From the NCBI GenBank assembly GCA_934725355.1, contig CAKVAO010000001.1, positions 62,001 through 126,000 of the forward strand: a stretch of 64,000 bases of DNA, given 5' to 3'. Positions within the stretch are counted from its first letter, which is position 1, and each line of letters opens with the position of its first letter. Source of the DNA: an uncultured Candidatus Saccharibacteria bacterium (GTDB taxonomy: Bacteria > Patescibacteriota > Saccharimonadia > Saccharimonadales > Saccharimonadaceae). Below, one piece after another: positions 43,868-53,214 of this stretch. The notes beneath the pieces were generated by a model. The model saw only the letters and a list, made by a program, of their open reading frames with translations, searched no databases and was not told the origin of the DNA. Position numbers and translations under genes: made by a program.

Positions 43868-44143
43868 AAATCCTCCTTTATTATATAAATAATCGTAGTA
43901 ATAATAAGTGCTGTGGAAACTGTGGATAAATCAGCGTATATACGGGGTGAATGATGCCTATTGGTTGTGGATTCTATGTGTTTAGTGATGTGGGTTAATT
44001 GTGCTTTTTTAGCAGGTTTTATACACCGCTTCGGATGTATGCTTAGTTTTACCCACATGTCGTTAAAATAGCGCACAACTTTTCCCATAGTATAGCCACA
44101 AGTTGTGAACATGTTATACACAGGCGCTATATCTGATAAGGTA
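43868..44143. other. dnaA-dnaN intergenic region, part of putative oriC
   Basis: 276 bp without a gene. DnaA-box-like sites: TGTGGATAA 43921-43929 (perfect), the adjacent TGTGGAAAC 43912-43920, TTACCCACA 44049-44057 and TTATACACA 44114-44122 (matches TTATNCACA). A very AT-rich stretch at about 43878-43908 could be the unwinding element. A minus-strand open frame crosses it but overlaps dnaA and shows no homology. Confidence 0.6.
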
Positions 44144-45583
44144 TTAGGCATAAAGATCTCCTTTAACAGATGATACTTCTTCGCGAATAATGGCGTCGAG
44201 CTTGATCTTGCCTTCGATTTTCTTAATAGCGTGCATAGCAGTGGTATGATCGCCGCGGCCGAGCTCGCGAGCAATTTGCGGATAGCTAAGGTGAAGCTCG
44301 GTGCGTAGTAGATACATAGCAATTTGCCGCGGCAAAATAATATTGGCGCTGCGGCTAGCAGATTTAATCTCGGTTACTTTGAGATCAAAGTGCTTAGCGG
44401 TTTTTTCGATAACTTGGCGGGCGGATAGGTGCTTAGTTTGGCTTGGGCGTGCACTTGTTAGAATTTGTGAAGTAAATTCTACCGTCGGCACGACATTCTG
44501 CATTTCGGCGTAGGCCATAATTTGGTTAAGTGCTCCTTCGAGCTCGCGCACATTAGTGCGTACTTCGTTGGCGATATATTCAGCGGTTTCGCGCGGCAAT
44601 TCTACGGTACCGATTAAAGCAGCCTTAGTTTCAATAATAGCGACACGTGTTTCGTAGTCTGGCAAACTAACATCAATAGTCATGCCCATCTGAAAACGAC
44701 TGCGCATACGATCATCCAAGGTGGGAATTTCGGCGGGTGGTCGATCAGAGCTTAGAATAATCTGTTTGTTGGCTTGTTGCAAAGCATTGAACGTGTTAAA
44801 GAAGGCTTCCTGGTTGGCCTTTTTGCCTGCAATAAATTGGATGTCATCAACGATTAGCGCATCGACCTCGCGATATTTTTTTGTGAACTCTTCCGGTGTC
44901 TTATTGCGTAGATGCTTGACGAAGTCATTTACAAAATCTTCTGTTGTAGTATATAGAACCTTTTTGGTCGGGTAGTTTTTTAGAATACCATTGCCAATAG
45001 CTTGAATTAGATGAGTCTTACCTAGACCTACGCCACCGTAAATAAATACTGGGTTGTAACGTTGTCCAGGATTCTTGGCAGCTGCTTGGGCGGTGGCGTA
45101 GGCTAAATCGTTGCAACGACCAACAATAAAGTTGTCGAAAGTGTAGTTAGGGTTTAGATGGCTAAGAAATTTACCTGATTTAAACGGGTTACTAGTTGAT
45201 TTTGGCTTTGTAGAAGCCGGCTCGTCGATTACTACAACATCGTCATCGTCGCTAACTACGTGCTGCGGTTTTCCTTTGTGGGTATTGAATTGCAGTTTAG
45301 GATCGGCAATCTCAGGGTTAGCCGTTTTTAGCTGCTTGATTAAAATGTTATGAAACTTTGATTGGAACTGGCTTTTGACCATAAAGTTTTTGACTTCAAA
45401 GATATAGGTGTCGCCCTTGATGTCGATTAGATTGATCGAGCTAGGGTCGCGCCACCACATAGTGAAGTTGCCGTCTGACACTATATTGTCTATTTGGACA
45501 TTAGTCAGTATCTTTCGCCACAGTTCGTGGCAAAATTCTGCTGAACCATGATTAAAATCTGCACCCTCACTTAACGCACTCAT
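44144..45583 (-). CDS. dnaA: Chromosomal replication initiator DnaA
   Basis: 479 residues from MSALSEGADFNHG. Domain I (about 1-85), a linker with an acidic stretch (DDDDVVVIDEP), AAA+ domain with Walker A GGVGLGKTHL and Walker B DALIVDDIQF, and the DNA-binding domain with the DnaA signature GRGDHTTAMHAIKKI. Start 45583 is chosen over a start 12 codons upstream because domain I begins here; TGCTACTAT lies 8 bp before it, so the mRNA is probably leaderless. Confidence 0.96.
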   Translation of the reverse strand: MSALSEGADFNHGSAEFCHELWRKILTNVQIDNIVSDGNFTMWWRDPSSINLIDIKGDTYIFEVKNFMVKSQFQSKFHNILIKQLKTANPEIADPKLQFNTHKGKPQHVVSDDDDVVVIDEPASTKPKSTSNPFKSGKFLSHLNPNYTFDNFIVGRCNDLAYATAQAAAKNPGQRYNPVFIYGGVGLGKTHLIQAIGNGILKNYPTKKVLYTTTEDFVNDFVKHLRNKTPEEFTKKYREVDALIVDDIQFIAGKKANQEAFFNTFNALQQANKQIILSSDRPPAEIPTLDDRMRSRFQMGMTIDVSLPDYETRVAIIETKAALIGTVELPRETAEYIANEVRTNVRELEGALNQIMAYAEMQNVVPTVEFTSQILTSARPSQTKHLSARQVIEKTAKHFDLKVTEIKSASRSANIILPRQIAMYLLRTELHLSYPQIARELGRGDHTTAMHAIKKIEGKIKLDAIIREEVSSVKGDLYA

Positions 45584-45782
45584 TAATGTAAATAGTAGCA
45601 CACTAGCAGAGTTTTCCACAAGCTAAACCACGATGCATAATTAAACTGTGGATAACTTACGTTTTCCACAGTCTGTATATACACTAAATAAACTGTGGAA
45701 AACTCATTAAAGCGGTGCAAAATCATTGTTTACCCCTGTTGGAGCTTGAAAGTCTAGCATTTTATGATACAATGTTATTGAT
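45584..45782. other. dnaA-rpmH intergenic region with DnaA boxes, putative oriC
   Basis: Four sites within 91 bp: TTTTCCACA 45612-45620, TGTGGATAA 45647-45655 (perfect), TTTTCCACA 45662-45670 and TGTGGAAAA 45694-45702. It holds the divergent dnaA and rpmH promoters (TGATACAAT at 45765-45773). Genes diverge from here on both sides. Confidence 0.65.
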
Positions 45783-45920
45783 ATGCCAAAGAGAACATAC
45801 CAACCGAAGAAGAGGCATCATGCACGCGTGCATGGCTTCCGTGCACGTATGTCAACGAAAGCCGGACAGATTGTTCTAAAGCGTCGTCGTATTAAGCGCC
45901 GCGCTAAAGTAGCTATCTAA
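45783..45920 (+). CDS. rpmH: 50S ribosomal protein L34
   Basis: 45 residues: [19 protein letters not shown] then [15 protein letters not shown], the L34 signature, ending RRAKVAI. TACAAT at 45768-45773 lies 9 bp before the ATG. Followed by a strong terminator and then rnpA, as in most bacteria. Confidence 0.97.
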   Translation: MPKRTYQPKKRHHARVHGFRARMSTKAGQIVLKRRRIKRRAKVAI

Positions 45921-45936
45921 ATGATGCCTAAAGTGT

Positions 45937-45971
45937 AATATAACGAGATGAGAGCATCTCGTTATATTTTT
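45937..45971 (+). terminator. Terminator of rpmH
   Basis: Perfect 14-bp arms AATATAACGAGATG / CATCTCGTTATATT with loop AGAG, then TTT. Confidence 0.9.
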
Positions 45972-46002
45972 ATATAGATATAAGGATATTATAATAGTAG
46001 AT

Positions 46003-46347
46003 ATGATAGGACAAAAGAATCGTTTTCATGGTCATGCTAGTCTAAAGTACGTTTTTGCCCACGGCGAGTTAGCCCGTGGCAAAATCTTATCTGTTAAGTG
46101 CATACAAAACCCTCGTCGCCGCCACTCGCGCGTCGCGGTAATTGTTAGTAAGAAAGTGCTGCACGATGCAGTATTACGTAATCGTGCCCGCCGGCGAACT
46201 TACGAAATTATGCGAAACTATATACCGCGACTACCGTCAAGTGTTGACATTGCTGTAGTTATATACTCTCCTGAAATATTGACTGTTTCATCAGATAAAT
46301 TGTCGCATCAAGTCGATCAGCTGTTATCTAAATTGAATCTGATATAA
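46003..46347 (+). CDS. rnpA: Ribonuclease P protein component
   Basis: 114 residues. Starts KNRFHGHASLKYVF, and carries the basic signature VLRNRARRRTYEIMRNY (RNR motif) around residue 62. Protein partner of RNase P RNA in tRNA 5' maturation. TATAAT (45990-45995) is 7 bp from the ATG, so it has its own leaderless promoter despite the upstream terminator. The yidC ATG follows 8 bp after its stop. Confidence 0.93.
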   Translation: MIGQKNRFHGHASLKYVFAHGELARGKILSVKCIQNPRRRHSRVAVIVSKKVLHDAVLRNRARRRTYEIMRNYIPRLPSSVDIAVVIYSPEILTVSSDKLSHQVDQLLSKLNLI

Positions 46348-46355
46348 TAACTATC

Positions 46356-47333
46356 ATGAGTTTATTTGATACGATTTTAACCCAGCCGATTTTTAACTTA
46401 CTAGCGTTTATTTATAATTTTGTGGGTGATTTCGGTGTGGCAATTATTATCATGACGGTATTAGTGCGCTTAGCGCTCTGGCCACTAGTGAAGAGACAGC
46501 TACATCAAACTAAGGTAATGCGGGAAATTCAACCAGAACTACAACGCATTCAGCGCAAGGCTCAATCTGGTAGCCAAGAAGAACGTATGGCGGCTAGCAT
46601 TGCTATGATGAACTTGTATAAAGAGAAGGGTGTGAAGCCATTCAGCTCATTCTTGGTGCTATTAATTCAGCTGCCAATCTTAATCGCCATCTTCAATGTG
46701 ATTCGGATATTTGCCCATGCCACAGTTAATGGTGCGGCGCCAACTGATTTTATCTATCCATTCCTAGCACACTTCGGTCGAGTACCTGAATTACTAGCAG
46801 CTAACCCTCACTTGGAGTTGTTTGGCATTATCGACCTTACCAAGTCGGCTTCGACCTACCTGCCGGCGCTAATTCTGGCTGCAGTTTCGGCAATCTTCCA
46901 GTTCATTCAGAGTAAGCAGACTATGCCGAGTGGCAAAGATAAGCGTGGTGTACGGACGATACTAAAAGAGGCGGCAGCGGGTAAGGAAGTTGATCAAGCC
47001 GAGCTTAACGCGGCGGCAATGACTAAGATGATGTACTTTATGCCCATTATGACATTTATAATTTGTTTACCATTTCCAGGTGCGGTGGTGTTATACTACG
47101 CCACAACTTCACTGTTTGCTGTATTGCAACAGCACTATATCCTAAACTACGATTCTAAAGAGCTAGAGACTGAGGCAACTACCAAATTGCATCGTAAATC
47201 AAGCAAGCGAGAGCGAGATGCTGTTGAAGCAGAGGTGGTAACAATGAAGAAGTCAGAGCTAAAACACGAGAAAAGCACTACATCGTCAGCCGGTAGTGGT
47301 AAAACCGTGGTTCGGCGAATTAAGACGAAGTAA
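46356..47333 (+). CDS. yidC: Membrane protein insertase YidC
   Basis: 325 residues with the YidC/Oxa1 core: helices at about 15-48, 98-120, 165-190 and a pair at about 225-262 (MTKMMYFMPIMTFIICLPFPGAVVLYY split across these), and the cytosolic hairpin RQLHQTKVMREIQPELQRI. The conserved Arg lies in VLVRLALWPLVKRQL. Short N-terminus without periplasmic domain or lipobox; basic C-terminal tail. Co-transcribed with rnpA and jag. Confidence 0.94.
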   Translation: MSLFDTILTQPIFNLLAFIYNFVGDFGVAIIIMTVLVRLALWPLVKRQLHQTKVMREIQPELQRIQRKAQSGSQEERMAASIAMMNLYKEKGVKPFSSFLVLLIQLPILIAIFNVIRIFAHATVNGAAPTDFIYPFLAHFGRVPELLAANPHLELFGIIDLTKSASTYLPALILAAVSAIFQFIQSKQTMPSGKDKRGVRTILKEAAAGKEVDQAELNAAAMTKMMYFMPIMTFIICLPFPGAVVLYYATTSLFAVLQQHYILNYDSKELETEATTKLHRKSSKRERDAVEAEVVTMKKSELKHEKSTTSSAGSGKTVVRRIKTK

Positions 47334-47342
47334 GGAGGAGCT

Positions 47343-47804
47343 ATGAATCGAGAAGAATCAATATCATTTGCAAAGAAGTACACAGAGGACTTATTATCGT
47401 TTTTTGGTGTTAATGTAGATGTTTATGCGAGCGCCGAGGAAGATGTCATAGAGCTATCCGTGCCGTCAACTTACCTATCTAATTTGTTGATTGGTCGAGG
47501 CGGTGAAACTTTACGTAGCCTACAAACACTGATTCGAGCTACTCTGATACAGCATAGAGCAGAGCTAACACGGGTAAACCTAGATATTGCCGATTACAAG
47601 AAGCGTCATAACGAGCAGCTAGAACACAAGGCGGAGGACTGGGCAAAACAAGTAATGTTAACAGGTGATACGATGTCACTAGAGCCGATGAATCCAGCGG
47701 AGCGGCGTGTGATTCACCGAGTGTTAGCTGACTACAGCCGACTGTCGACTGCTAGCGAAGGCGAAGGACGTGATCGCCACATCGTTATCAAAAAGATTGA
47801 TTAA
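47343..47804 (+). CDS. jag: KH/R3H RNA-binding protein (Jag/KhpB-like)
   Basis: 153 residues. A KH domain with LIGRGGETLRSLQTLIRA (about 49-66) and an R3H domain with RRVIHRVLADYSRLSTASEG (about 120-140). The N-terminal Jag_N domain of Firmicute KhpB is absent, as in short versions. AAGGAGG ribosome binding site, 9 bp after yidC. Confidence 0.9.
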   Translation: MNREESISFAKKYTEDLLSFFGVNVDVYASAEEDVIELSVPSTYLSNLLIGRGGETLRSLQTLIRATLIQHRAELTRVNLDIADYKKRHNEQLEHKAEDWAKQVMLTGDTMSLEPMNPAERRVIHRVLADYSRLSTASEGEGRDRHIVIKKID

Positions 47805-47832
47805 AGATTAATCATAGATTAGCTAGCTATAC

Positions 47833-47870
47833 AAAATTACCTGAGTGAAACAGTATCAGGTAATTTTATT
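47833..47870. terminator. Bidirectional terminator between jag and the GtrA gene
   Basis: AAAATTACCTGA / TCAGGTAATTTT with an 11-nt loop; the right arm reaches into the stop codon of the GtrA gene. Confidence 0.8.
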
Positions 47871-48366
47871 TCTGATCACTTGTGAATACGAAGCGGTTGT
47901 AAGTCAAATAATTCCAAGCTAGTGATGGAATACTAGCTAGACCTTTAGCAAAGATAGGGTAGAACCAGGCAAAGCTACTGAATAAATCTTTCGGAACGAC
48001 GCGCTCAATCAACCAGATACAACCGTTTTGTATAATCCATAGACCAATTGCAGTAAAGACAAAGAATAAAACTACCTCGCGTAGATAATTGCTACCGGCA
48101 TTGCGGAACGTCCACTTCTTATTAAGGATAAAACTTGACACCATTGAGATACCGGTTGACAAAAAGTTGGCGCTAATCAGTGGCAGAAATAGTTGGAAGA
48201 TGTACATTAGCCCAAAATCTAATCCAGTGTTAAAAATGCCAACTAGCACAAATTTAGTGGGTTTGCTAGCTGAAGCTGTGTTGGTGGGTTTATTAGTACT
48301 ATCATCGGTACTGTCGCTAGCATTCGTGGCTAAATTATTTGCTGGACTTAGAGCTGGTTTTGACAT
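47866..48366 (-). CDS. GtrA family membrane protein
   Basis: 166 residues. A polar N-terminal 35 residues, then four membrane helices of the GtrA domain with KFVLVGIFNTGLDFGLMY and SFILNKKWTFRN. GtrA proteins are thought to flip or bind polyprenyl-phosphate sugars made by GtrB-type transferases, which is just what the overlapping upstream gene encodes (32 bp overlap). Confidence 0.88.
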   Translation of the reverse strand: MSKPALSPANNLATNASDSTDDSTNKPTNTASASKPTKFVLVGIFNTGLDFGLMYIFQLFLPLISANFLSTGISMVSSFILNKKWTFRNAGSNYLREVVLFFVFTAIGLWIIQNGCIWLIERVVPKDLFSSFAWFYPIFAKGLASIPSLAWNYLTYNRFVFTSDQK

Positions 48367-49336
48367 CTTTAGCCTTAGCCTCCATTAGCTTATTTTGATG
48401 TACATTCTCAATCAAATAGAGCGGTCGACGCTTGGTCTCGACGAAGATACGACCTACGTACTCACCAATTACGCCAAGGGCAATTAATTGAACGCCACCT
48501 AGAAATAGAACGGCAATCAGCAAAGTATTGAAGCCACCAATGCGCGGTAAGCCCATAGCAGCCTGAATTAGAATTATAATAATGTAAATTAACGATATAA
48601 AACTAATAAATAGACCTGCAATCGAGATAAAGCGTAACGGCAGGGTAGTGAATGACGTGAATCCGTCGATTGCTAAATTAATTAGCGAATTCTCTGTACT
48701 CAGAAAGCCGAACTTCCACTTGGACGAGCCAGCCATTCGCGGTGGCTGATCAAAGCGAATTTCCTTTTTCCTAAAGCCGATCCAGCTAAATAGTGCTTTA
48801 TTTTGACGGCTAGCTTCACGGAATTGCCGTATTGCTTCGACGCATTTGCGGTCAAATAGGCGGAAGTCGCCAGTATCAATTTGAATTGGTATGCGAGTGG
48901 TCTTTTGCAGCGTGCGATAATAGGTATGCGACATAAATTTGCGCACTTTACCGTCATTCTTCTTGTTGCGTCGAGCGTAAATATCTTCGTAGCCCTTCTC
49001 CCACCATTTAATCATCTCAGGGATTAATTCTGGTGGTTCTTGGCCGTCGGCGTCCATTATAACTACTGCATCACCTTGAGCGTAATCAAGACCAGCCGCT
49101 ACGGCAATCTCTTTACCAAAATTGCGTGAAAAGTTCAAATAAGATATGCGACTATCTTTGCTGGCTGCAGCCTGAAGCAGCTCTAAAGTACGATCTCTCG
49201 ATCCGTCATTAACGAATAAAAACTCGAAGTTATAGTTTTTGACTTGAGTCGTTAGGTTTTCTAGACGTTTAGTAATTTTACTTAGATTCTCCTCTTCGTT
49301 GTAGGCAGGAATAATTACTGTAATTAATTTTTTCAT
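48335..49336 (-). CDS. GT2 polyprenyl-phosphate sugar transferase (GtrB/DPM-like)
   Basis: 333 residues. GT-A domain with VIIPAYNEEENL, FVNDGSRDRTLE and VIMDADGQEPPELI (the DxD metal site), the membrane-associated RKKEIRFDQPPRMAGSSKW segment and two C-terminal helices (about 230-255 and 265-290). Makes a polyprenyl-P-linked sugar for use on the cell surface. Pairs with the downstream GtrA. Confidence 0.9.
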   Translation of the reverse strand: MKKLITVIIPAYNEEENLSKITKRLENLTTQVKNYNFEFLFVNDGSRDRTLELLQAAASKDSRISYLNFSRNFGKEIAVAAGLDYAQGDAVVIMDADGQEPPELIPEMIKWWEKGYEDIYARRNKKNDGKVRKFMSHTYYRTLQKTTRIPIQIDTGDFRLFDRKCVEAIRQFREASRQNKALFSWIGFRKKEIRFDQPPRMAGSSKWKFGFLSTENSLINLAIDGFTSFTTLPLRFISIAGLFISFISLIYIIIILIQAAMGLPRIGGFNTLLIAVLFLGGVQLIALGVIGEYVGRIFVETKRRPLYLIENVHQNKLMEAKAKDVKTSSKSSK

Positions 49337-49355
49337 AAATCTCCTATTGATCCTA

Positions 49356-50423
49356 TTATAAACGACTTTTTAGTGTGCGCCATAGCTTGCTAGTTAAGTC
49401 ACCGTGCTTTAGCCAATTAGAAAAGTTAAGTAGTATGCCTAGTAGAGCAGGCGAACGCCGGACTAGATAGATTACGCATTCAACAAAGTATTTTTTATTG
49501 CCGATAATTTGGCGACCTGTTGGTTTAGTTAGAAAATTGGATAGCAAAGCAGTGCTATAATATTCGCGCTTTTGGCTCTTTGCTAGATTACTACTCGATA
49601 TAGCGAGAGCATAAGAATAAAACCAGTTATAACGAATCCAACACAGGTAGTCATCTAAAACAGCGTCGTCGCAGTTTCCTACAAAATCAACTAGATGTTG
49701 ATAGTTGATTATTCGATTCTGCCACACTAGGGAAGATTTGCTGTATGTACCTCCTTGAATATTCATATTGTATTCATATAGAGGCTGATTGATAAATTTA
49801 ATATTGCTAATGTAGCTAAAATAATCCAGATTGAATAGTAGGTCTTCGCCAAAGTTAAGTCCTTCGATAAAGCGAATGCCGTGCTTTTTAATAATGTCGG
49901 CGCGATAAATCTTGTTCCAAATTTGATACAAGCGCCCATCGATGCCGAGTAATTTGGTGATATATGTAGGCCAAGGCTCGCTTTTTGTATGACGTGGTAG
50001 TTGACTAATGCCAACTGATACCGAAGACACTAAATCATCGCCGTTGTAAGTGTTGTAGATAGAACCACAGCATACGAGACCTATCGTTGGATGTTTTATT
50101 GCTTTCACCATTTGATTGATCAAACTAGGACTAATGTCGTCATCGGCATCGAAAAACATTAGATATTCGCCACGCGCCTTATTGATGCCGCTGTTGCGAG
50201 CAGCACTGGCGCCACCATTGCTGCGACGGTTAATGGTAATAATGCGAGCATCATATTTAGCAAGGTCGCGAATTGCGCCGTAGCTATCATCGGTTGACTT
50301 ATCGTTTACTAGAATTAATTCCCAATCGGTAAACTTCTGCGCCACAATAGATTCGACAATATTTGTAATCGAGCTCTCGGCGTTATATACAGGAATAATA
50401 ATTGATAGCACAGGTCTCTTCAT
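49356..50423 (-). CDS. GT2 glycosyltransferase
   Basis: 355 residues. N-terminal GT-A fold with SIIPVYNAESSI, LVNDKSTDDSYG, NGGASAARNSGI and FFDADDD (DxD). The C-terminal 150 residues are typical of capsule or teichoic glycan transferases and have no clear membrane helix. TATAAT lies 8 bp before the ATG. 19 bp upstream of the GtrB-like gene, so one operon. Confidence 0.88.
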   Translation of the reverse strand: MKRPVLSIIIPVYNAESSITNIVESIVAQKFTDWELILVNDKSTDDSYGAIRDLAKYDARIITINRRSNGGASAARNSGINKARGEYLMFFDADDDISPSLINQMVKAIKHPTIGLVCCGSIYNTYNGDDLVSSVSVGISQLPRHTKSEPWPTYITKLLGIDGRLYQIWNKIYRADIIKKHGIRFIEGLNFGEDLLFNLDYFSYISNIKFINQPLYEYNMNIQGGTYSKSSLVWQNRIINYQHLVDFVGNCDDAVLDDYLCWIRYNWFYSYALAISSSNLAKSQKREYYSTALLSNFLTKPTGRQIIGNKKYFVECVIYLVRRSPALLGILLNFSNWLKHGDLTSKLWRTLKSRL

Positions 50424-50471
50424 CTACATAAATTATAGCAAAGGGTATGGGCGTTTGCTATAATGATTGTG

Positions 50472-51296
50472 ATGCAAAAAATATTAGCCAAATATCGTTA
50501 CTCGTTAATCTTGCTAAGAGAGCTAGTTAAGACTGACTTTAAGCTACGCTACCAAGGTTCTATGCTAGGTATGGCATGGTCGGTATTAAAACCGCTGATG
50601 CTGTTTGCCATTATGTACGTAGTGTTTATCCGTTTTCTAAAGTTTGGTGCTGGTATTCCACACTTTGCCGTCTCTCTACTATTAGCACAGACGCTCTGGG
50701 CATTCTTCCAAGAGGCGACTTCACAAGGCATGCAGGCGATTGTGGGGCGGGGCGATTTACTGCGTAAAATTAATTTTCCTAAGTACATCGTTGTAATTTC
50801 ATCTACTGTGTCAGCATTTATCAATTTGGCAATTAGCTTAGTAGTTGTTTTGATCTTTATGGCTATCAACGGTGTGGAGTTTCGCTGGACTATGCTATTA
50901 TTCCCATTGGTTATTATCGAGCTTTATGTGTTTGCCCTTGGTGTGGCGTTTCTATTAAGTACGATGTACGTGAAGTTCCGCGATATTGGGCATATCTGGG
51001 ATGTGATTATGCAGATGTGGTTTTATGCTACACCGATTATCTATCCGCTAACTATGGTTATTGGCTATGGTTGGGATCTGATCGCGCGTATCATGCTGAT
51101 GAATCCTATGGCGCAGATTATTCAGGATGCACGTTATCTGGTGGTAACACCGCAAACTGAAACAGTTTGGAATTTTATCGGTAACGGGCCGTTTATGTTG
51201 ATGAAGTTAGTACCGTTCGTTATCGTGATAGGCGTGTTTGCGCTAGGTGTTTATGTGTTTAGACGCTCATCTAAGACGTTTGCGGAGGAACTTTAG
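50472..51296 (+). CDS. ABC-2 type polysaccharide export permease (Wzm/TagG-like)
   Basis: 274 residues with six membrane helices. DFKLRYQGSMLGMAWSVLKPL near the start is the typical conserved region of Wzm/TagG/KpsM permeases. The ATG at 50472 is chosen because the in-frame ATG at 50463 lies inside the TATAAT box (50459-50464); the spacing from that box to 50472 is 7 bp. The ATPase gene follows after 1 bp. Confidence 0.9.
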   Translation: MQKILAKYRYSLILLRELVKTDFKLRYQGSMLGMAWSVLKPLMLFAIMYVVFIRFLKFGAGIPHFAVSLLLAQTLWAFFQEATSQGMQAIVGRGDLLRKINFPKYIVVISSTVSAFINLAISLVVVLIFMAINGVEFRWTMLLFPLVIIELYVFALGVAFLLSTMYVKFRDIGHIWDVIMQMWFYATPIIYPLTMVIGYGWDLIARIMLMNPMAQIIQDARYLVVTPQTETVWNFIGNGPFMLMKLVPFVIVIGVFALGVYVFRRSSKTFAEEL

Positions 51297-51297
51297 A

Positions 51298-52494
51298 ATG
51301 AAAAAGCAGAATATAGATGCAGACGTGGCTTTAAAGGTAACCCATGTAGCTAAAACTTTCAAACTACCAACTGAACAGAGTAGCGGTATTAAACAAGCTT
51401 TTATCAACTGGACAAAGGGGATTAAGGGCTACAAAGAACAGTATGTATTGCGTGATATTTCATTAACGGTTAAGAAGGGTGATTTCGTTGGCATTGTTGG
51501 GCGTAATGGTTCAGGTAAATCGACACTATTAAAAATTATTTCTGGTATCTACACGCCAACTAAAGGTAGTGTCCAAGTTAATGGTTCTTTGGTGCCGTTT
51601 ATTGAGCTAGGCGTCGGCTTTAATCCAGAGTTAACTGGTCGCGAGAATATTTATCTAAACGGTGCCATGCTAGGCTTCTCGACTAATCAGATTGATCATA
51701 TGTACAAAGATATTGTCGATTTTGCAGAATTACACGATTTTATGGATCAGAAGCTGAAGAACTATTCGTCGGGAATGCAGGTGCGCTTGGCCTTCAGTGT
51801 GGCTATCAAAGCACAAGGTGATATTTTGGTGCTAGACGAAGTACTAGCAGTGGGCGATGAGGCGTTTCAGCGTAAGTGTGACAACTTCTTCAAGGATGTT
51901 AAAAAGGATCCAACGAAGACGGTTATATTGGTGACACACGATATGTCAGCGGTGCGCCGTTACTGCAATAAGGCAATTATGATCGACGGTGGTAAAGTAG
52001 TGGATGAAGGCGATCCGGATGACGTTGCCGACAGCTATTCACTAGAAAACATTTCATCAGATCCGAGTGCCAGAGCAGCGCTGAAGCAGATGAAGAAGAA
52101 TCGTGAATCATTTATTGAAGGTAAATTCGTATCAGCGCCTGTCTTAAAGTCCAAGGATACAGCTAAAATTGCAATTAAGTACAAATCAACCACTGATCGG
52201 CCGTCCTATATTCGCGTCTGTGTGCAGGCGGGTGGCGTTAACCTAATGAGTTTGTCTAGTAAAGATACAAAGATTAAAGTGTTGAGTGATAACAAGGTGC
52301 ACAAATTAACCTATACATTGCCGCTTAAGCGCTTTAATGTTGGTGACTTGCGTTTGGTGGCTGAGCTGGTGGACAGTGATAGTGATTCTAATGTGGCAAC
52401 CTATGGCTATAACGATGAAATGCTACTGAAAATTACTAATGCAGACGTTCAGTCTAGCGGTATACTGGACAATGATGGTAAGTTGTCGGAATAG
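51298..52494 (+). CDS. Polysaccharide ABC exporter ATPase with C-terminal sugar-binding domain (Wzt/TagH-like)
   Basis: 398 residues. ATPase domain with Walker A GRNGSGKSTLLK, the family motif GVGFNPELTGRENI, signature YSSGMQVRLAF and Walker B ILVLDEVLAVGDEAF. About 260-398 is a beta-rich C-terminal domain like the Wzt domain that reads the glycan end. ATG 51298 follows GGAGGAACTTTAGA; a frame open further upstream overlaps the permease. Exports the glycan made by the nearby GT2 genes. Confidence 0.9.
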   Translation: MKKQNIDADVALKVTHVAKTFKLPTEQSSGIKQAFINWTKGIKGYKEQYVLRDISLTVKKGDFVGIVGRNGSGKSTLLKIISGIYTPTKGSVQVNGSLVPFIELGVGFNPELTGRENIYLNGAMLGFSTNQIDHMYKDIVDFAELHDFMDQKLKNYSSGMQVRLAFSVAIKAQGDILVLDEVLAVGDEAFQRKCDNFFKDVKKDPTKTVILVTHDMSAVRRYCNKAIMIDGGKVVDEGDPDDVADSYSLENISSDPSARAALKQMKKNRESFIEGKFVSAPVLKSKDTAKIAIKYKSTTDRPSYIRVCVQAGGVNLMSLSSKDTKIKVLSDNKVHKLTYTLPLKRFNVGDLRLVAELVDSDSDSNVATYGYNDEMLLKITNADVQSSGILDNDGKLSE

Positions 52495-52531
52495 GTGGAC
52501 GAATAACGAGCTTTTCTGATATACTAAGCAT

Positions 52532-53038
52532 ATGCAAGATTCAGAGGGGTCGAATTTTGAGATTAAGTGGTCGGCAACCGAGGCCGTTAATCACGATCAC
52601 AACTCCAAGTGGTATTTGACGGTAGGTATTATATTTGCAGTTGTTGCAGTGGTGATTACTCTACTAACTGTATTCAAGTTGTTTACCGTATTTACAGCTG
52701 TGGCAACTGGCGCAATGGCGATGGCGATGCTAGGAGCGATTATTGTATCGTCTAGAAAGCCGTACCAAGAACTAGAATATAAGCTGACGCCAGAGGGACT
52801 ATCGATACAAAATCAACTCCATCCGTATGGCGAGTTTCGAGCCTTTGGTGTTAATCAGCTAGATAACGGCTTGTGGCAGCTATCGCTAATACCCGTGAAG
52901 CGTTTTGGTATGACGGTTACAGCCTTTATCGGTGAAGATCAGGGTGAGCAGATTGTTGATATTCTAGGTGCACGTTTACCAATGGAAGAAATTCGCGCAA
53001 GCTTTGCCGACAAACTAATTGAGCGATTTAAGCTCTAG
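52532..53038 (+). CDS. Unknown membrane protein with two helices, 168 residues
   Basis: Not recognised by name. Two hydrophobic helices (about 27-48 and 52-75) followed by a soluble domain with KLTPEGLSIQNQLHPYGEF, resembling the YcxB/DUF-type PH-like domains that follow a helical hairpin. TATACT lies 6 bp before the ATG (leaderless). Stands alone between the exporter and tRNA-Ser. Confidence 0.7.
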   Translation: MQDSEGSNFEIKWSATEAVNHDHNSKWYLTVGIIFAVVAVVITLLTVFKLFTVFTAVATGAMAMAMLGAIIVSSRKPYQELEYKLTPEGLSIQNQLHPYGEFRAFGVNQLDNGLWQLSLIPVKRFGMTVTAFIGEDQGEQIVDILGARLPMEEIRASFADKLIERFKL

Positions 53039-53080
53039 CTATAGAATCATCGGATACTTTTTGCTAAAATAGCATACTAG

Positions 53081-53172
53081 GGAAGGGTGCAGGAGTGGTT
53101 GAACTGGCCGCTCTCGAAAAGCGGTAAGGCGTGTGAACGTCTTCGAGGGTTCGAATCCCTCCCCTTCCGCCA
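53081..53172 (+). tRNA. tRNA-Ser(CGA)
   Basis: 92 nt, class II, encoded CCA. Acceptor GGAAGGG/CCCTTCC, anticodon loop CTCGAAA with CGA, T loop TTCGAAT. TAAAAT at 53065-53070 leaves about 10 bp, so a short 5' leader. With GGA, GCT and TGA this window holds all four serine tRNAs expected. Confidence 0.95.
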
Positions 53173-53186
53173 GGAAGATTATTTGT

Positions 53187-53214
53187 AAGCGTCACTAGCG
53201 ACGCTTATTTTTTA
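53187..53214 (+). terminator. Terminator of tRNA-Ser(CGA)
   Basis: AAGCGTC / GACGCTT with a 6-nt loop, then ATTTTTTATT; overlaps the end of comF. Confidence 0.8.

Noticed and set aside
43864..44322. 152-residue minus-strand frame between dnaA and dnaN
   Set aside because: Overlaps the 3' end of dnaA, covers DnaA boxes, has no ribosome binding site and no recognisable sequence.
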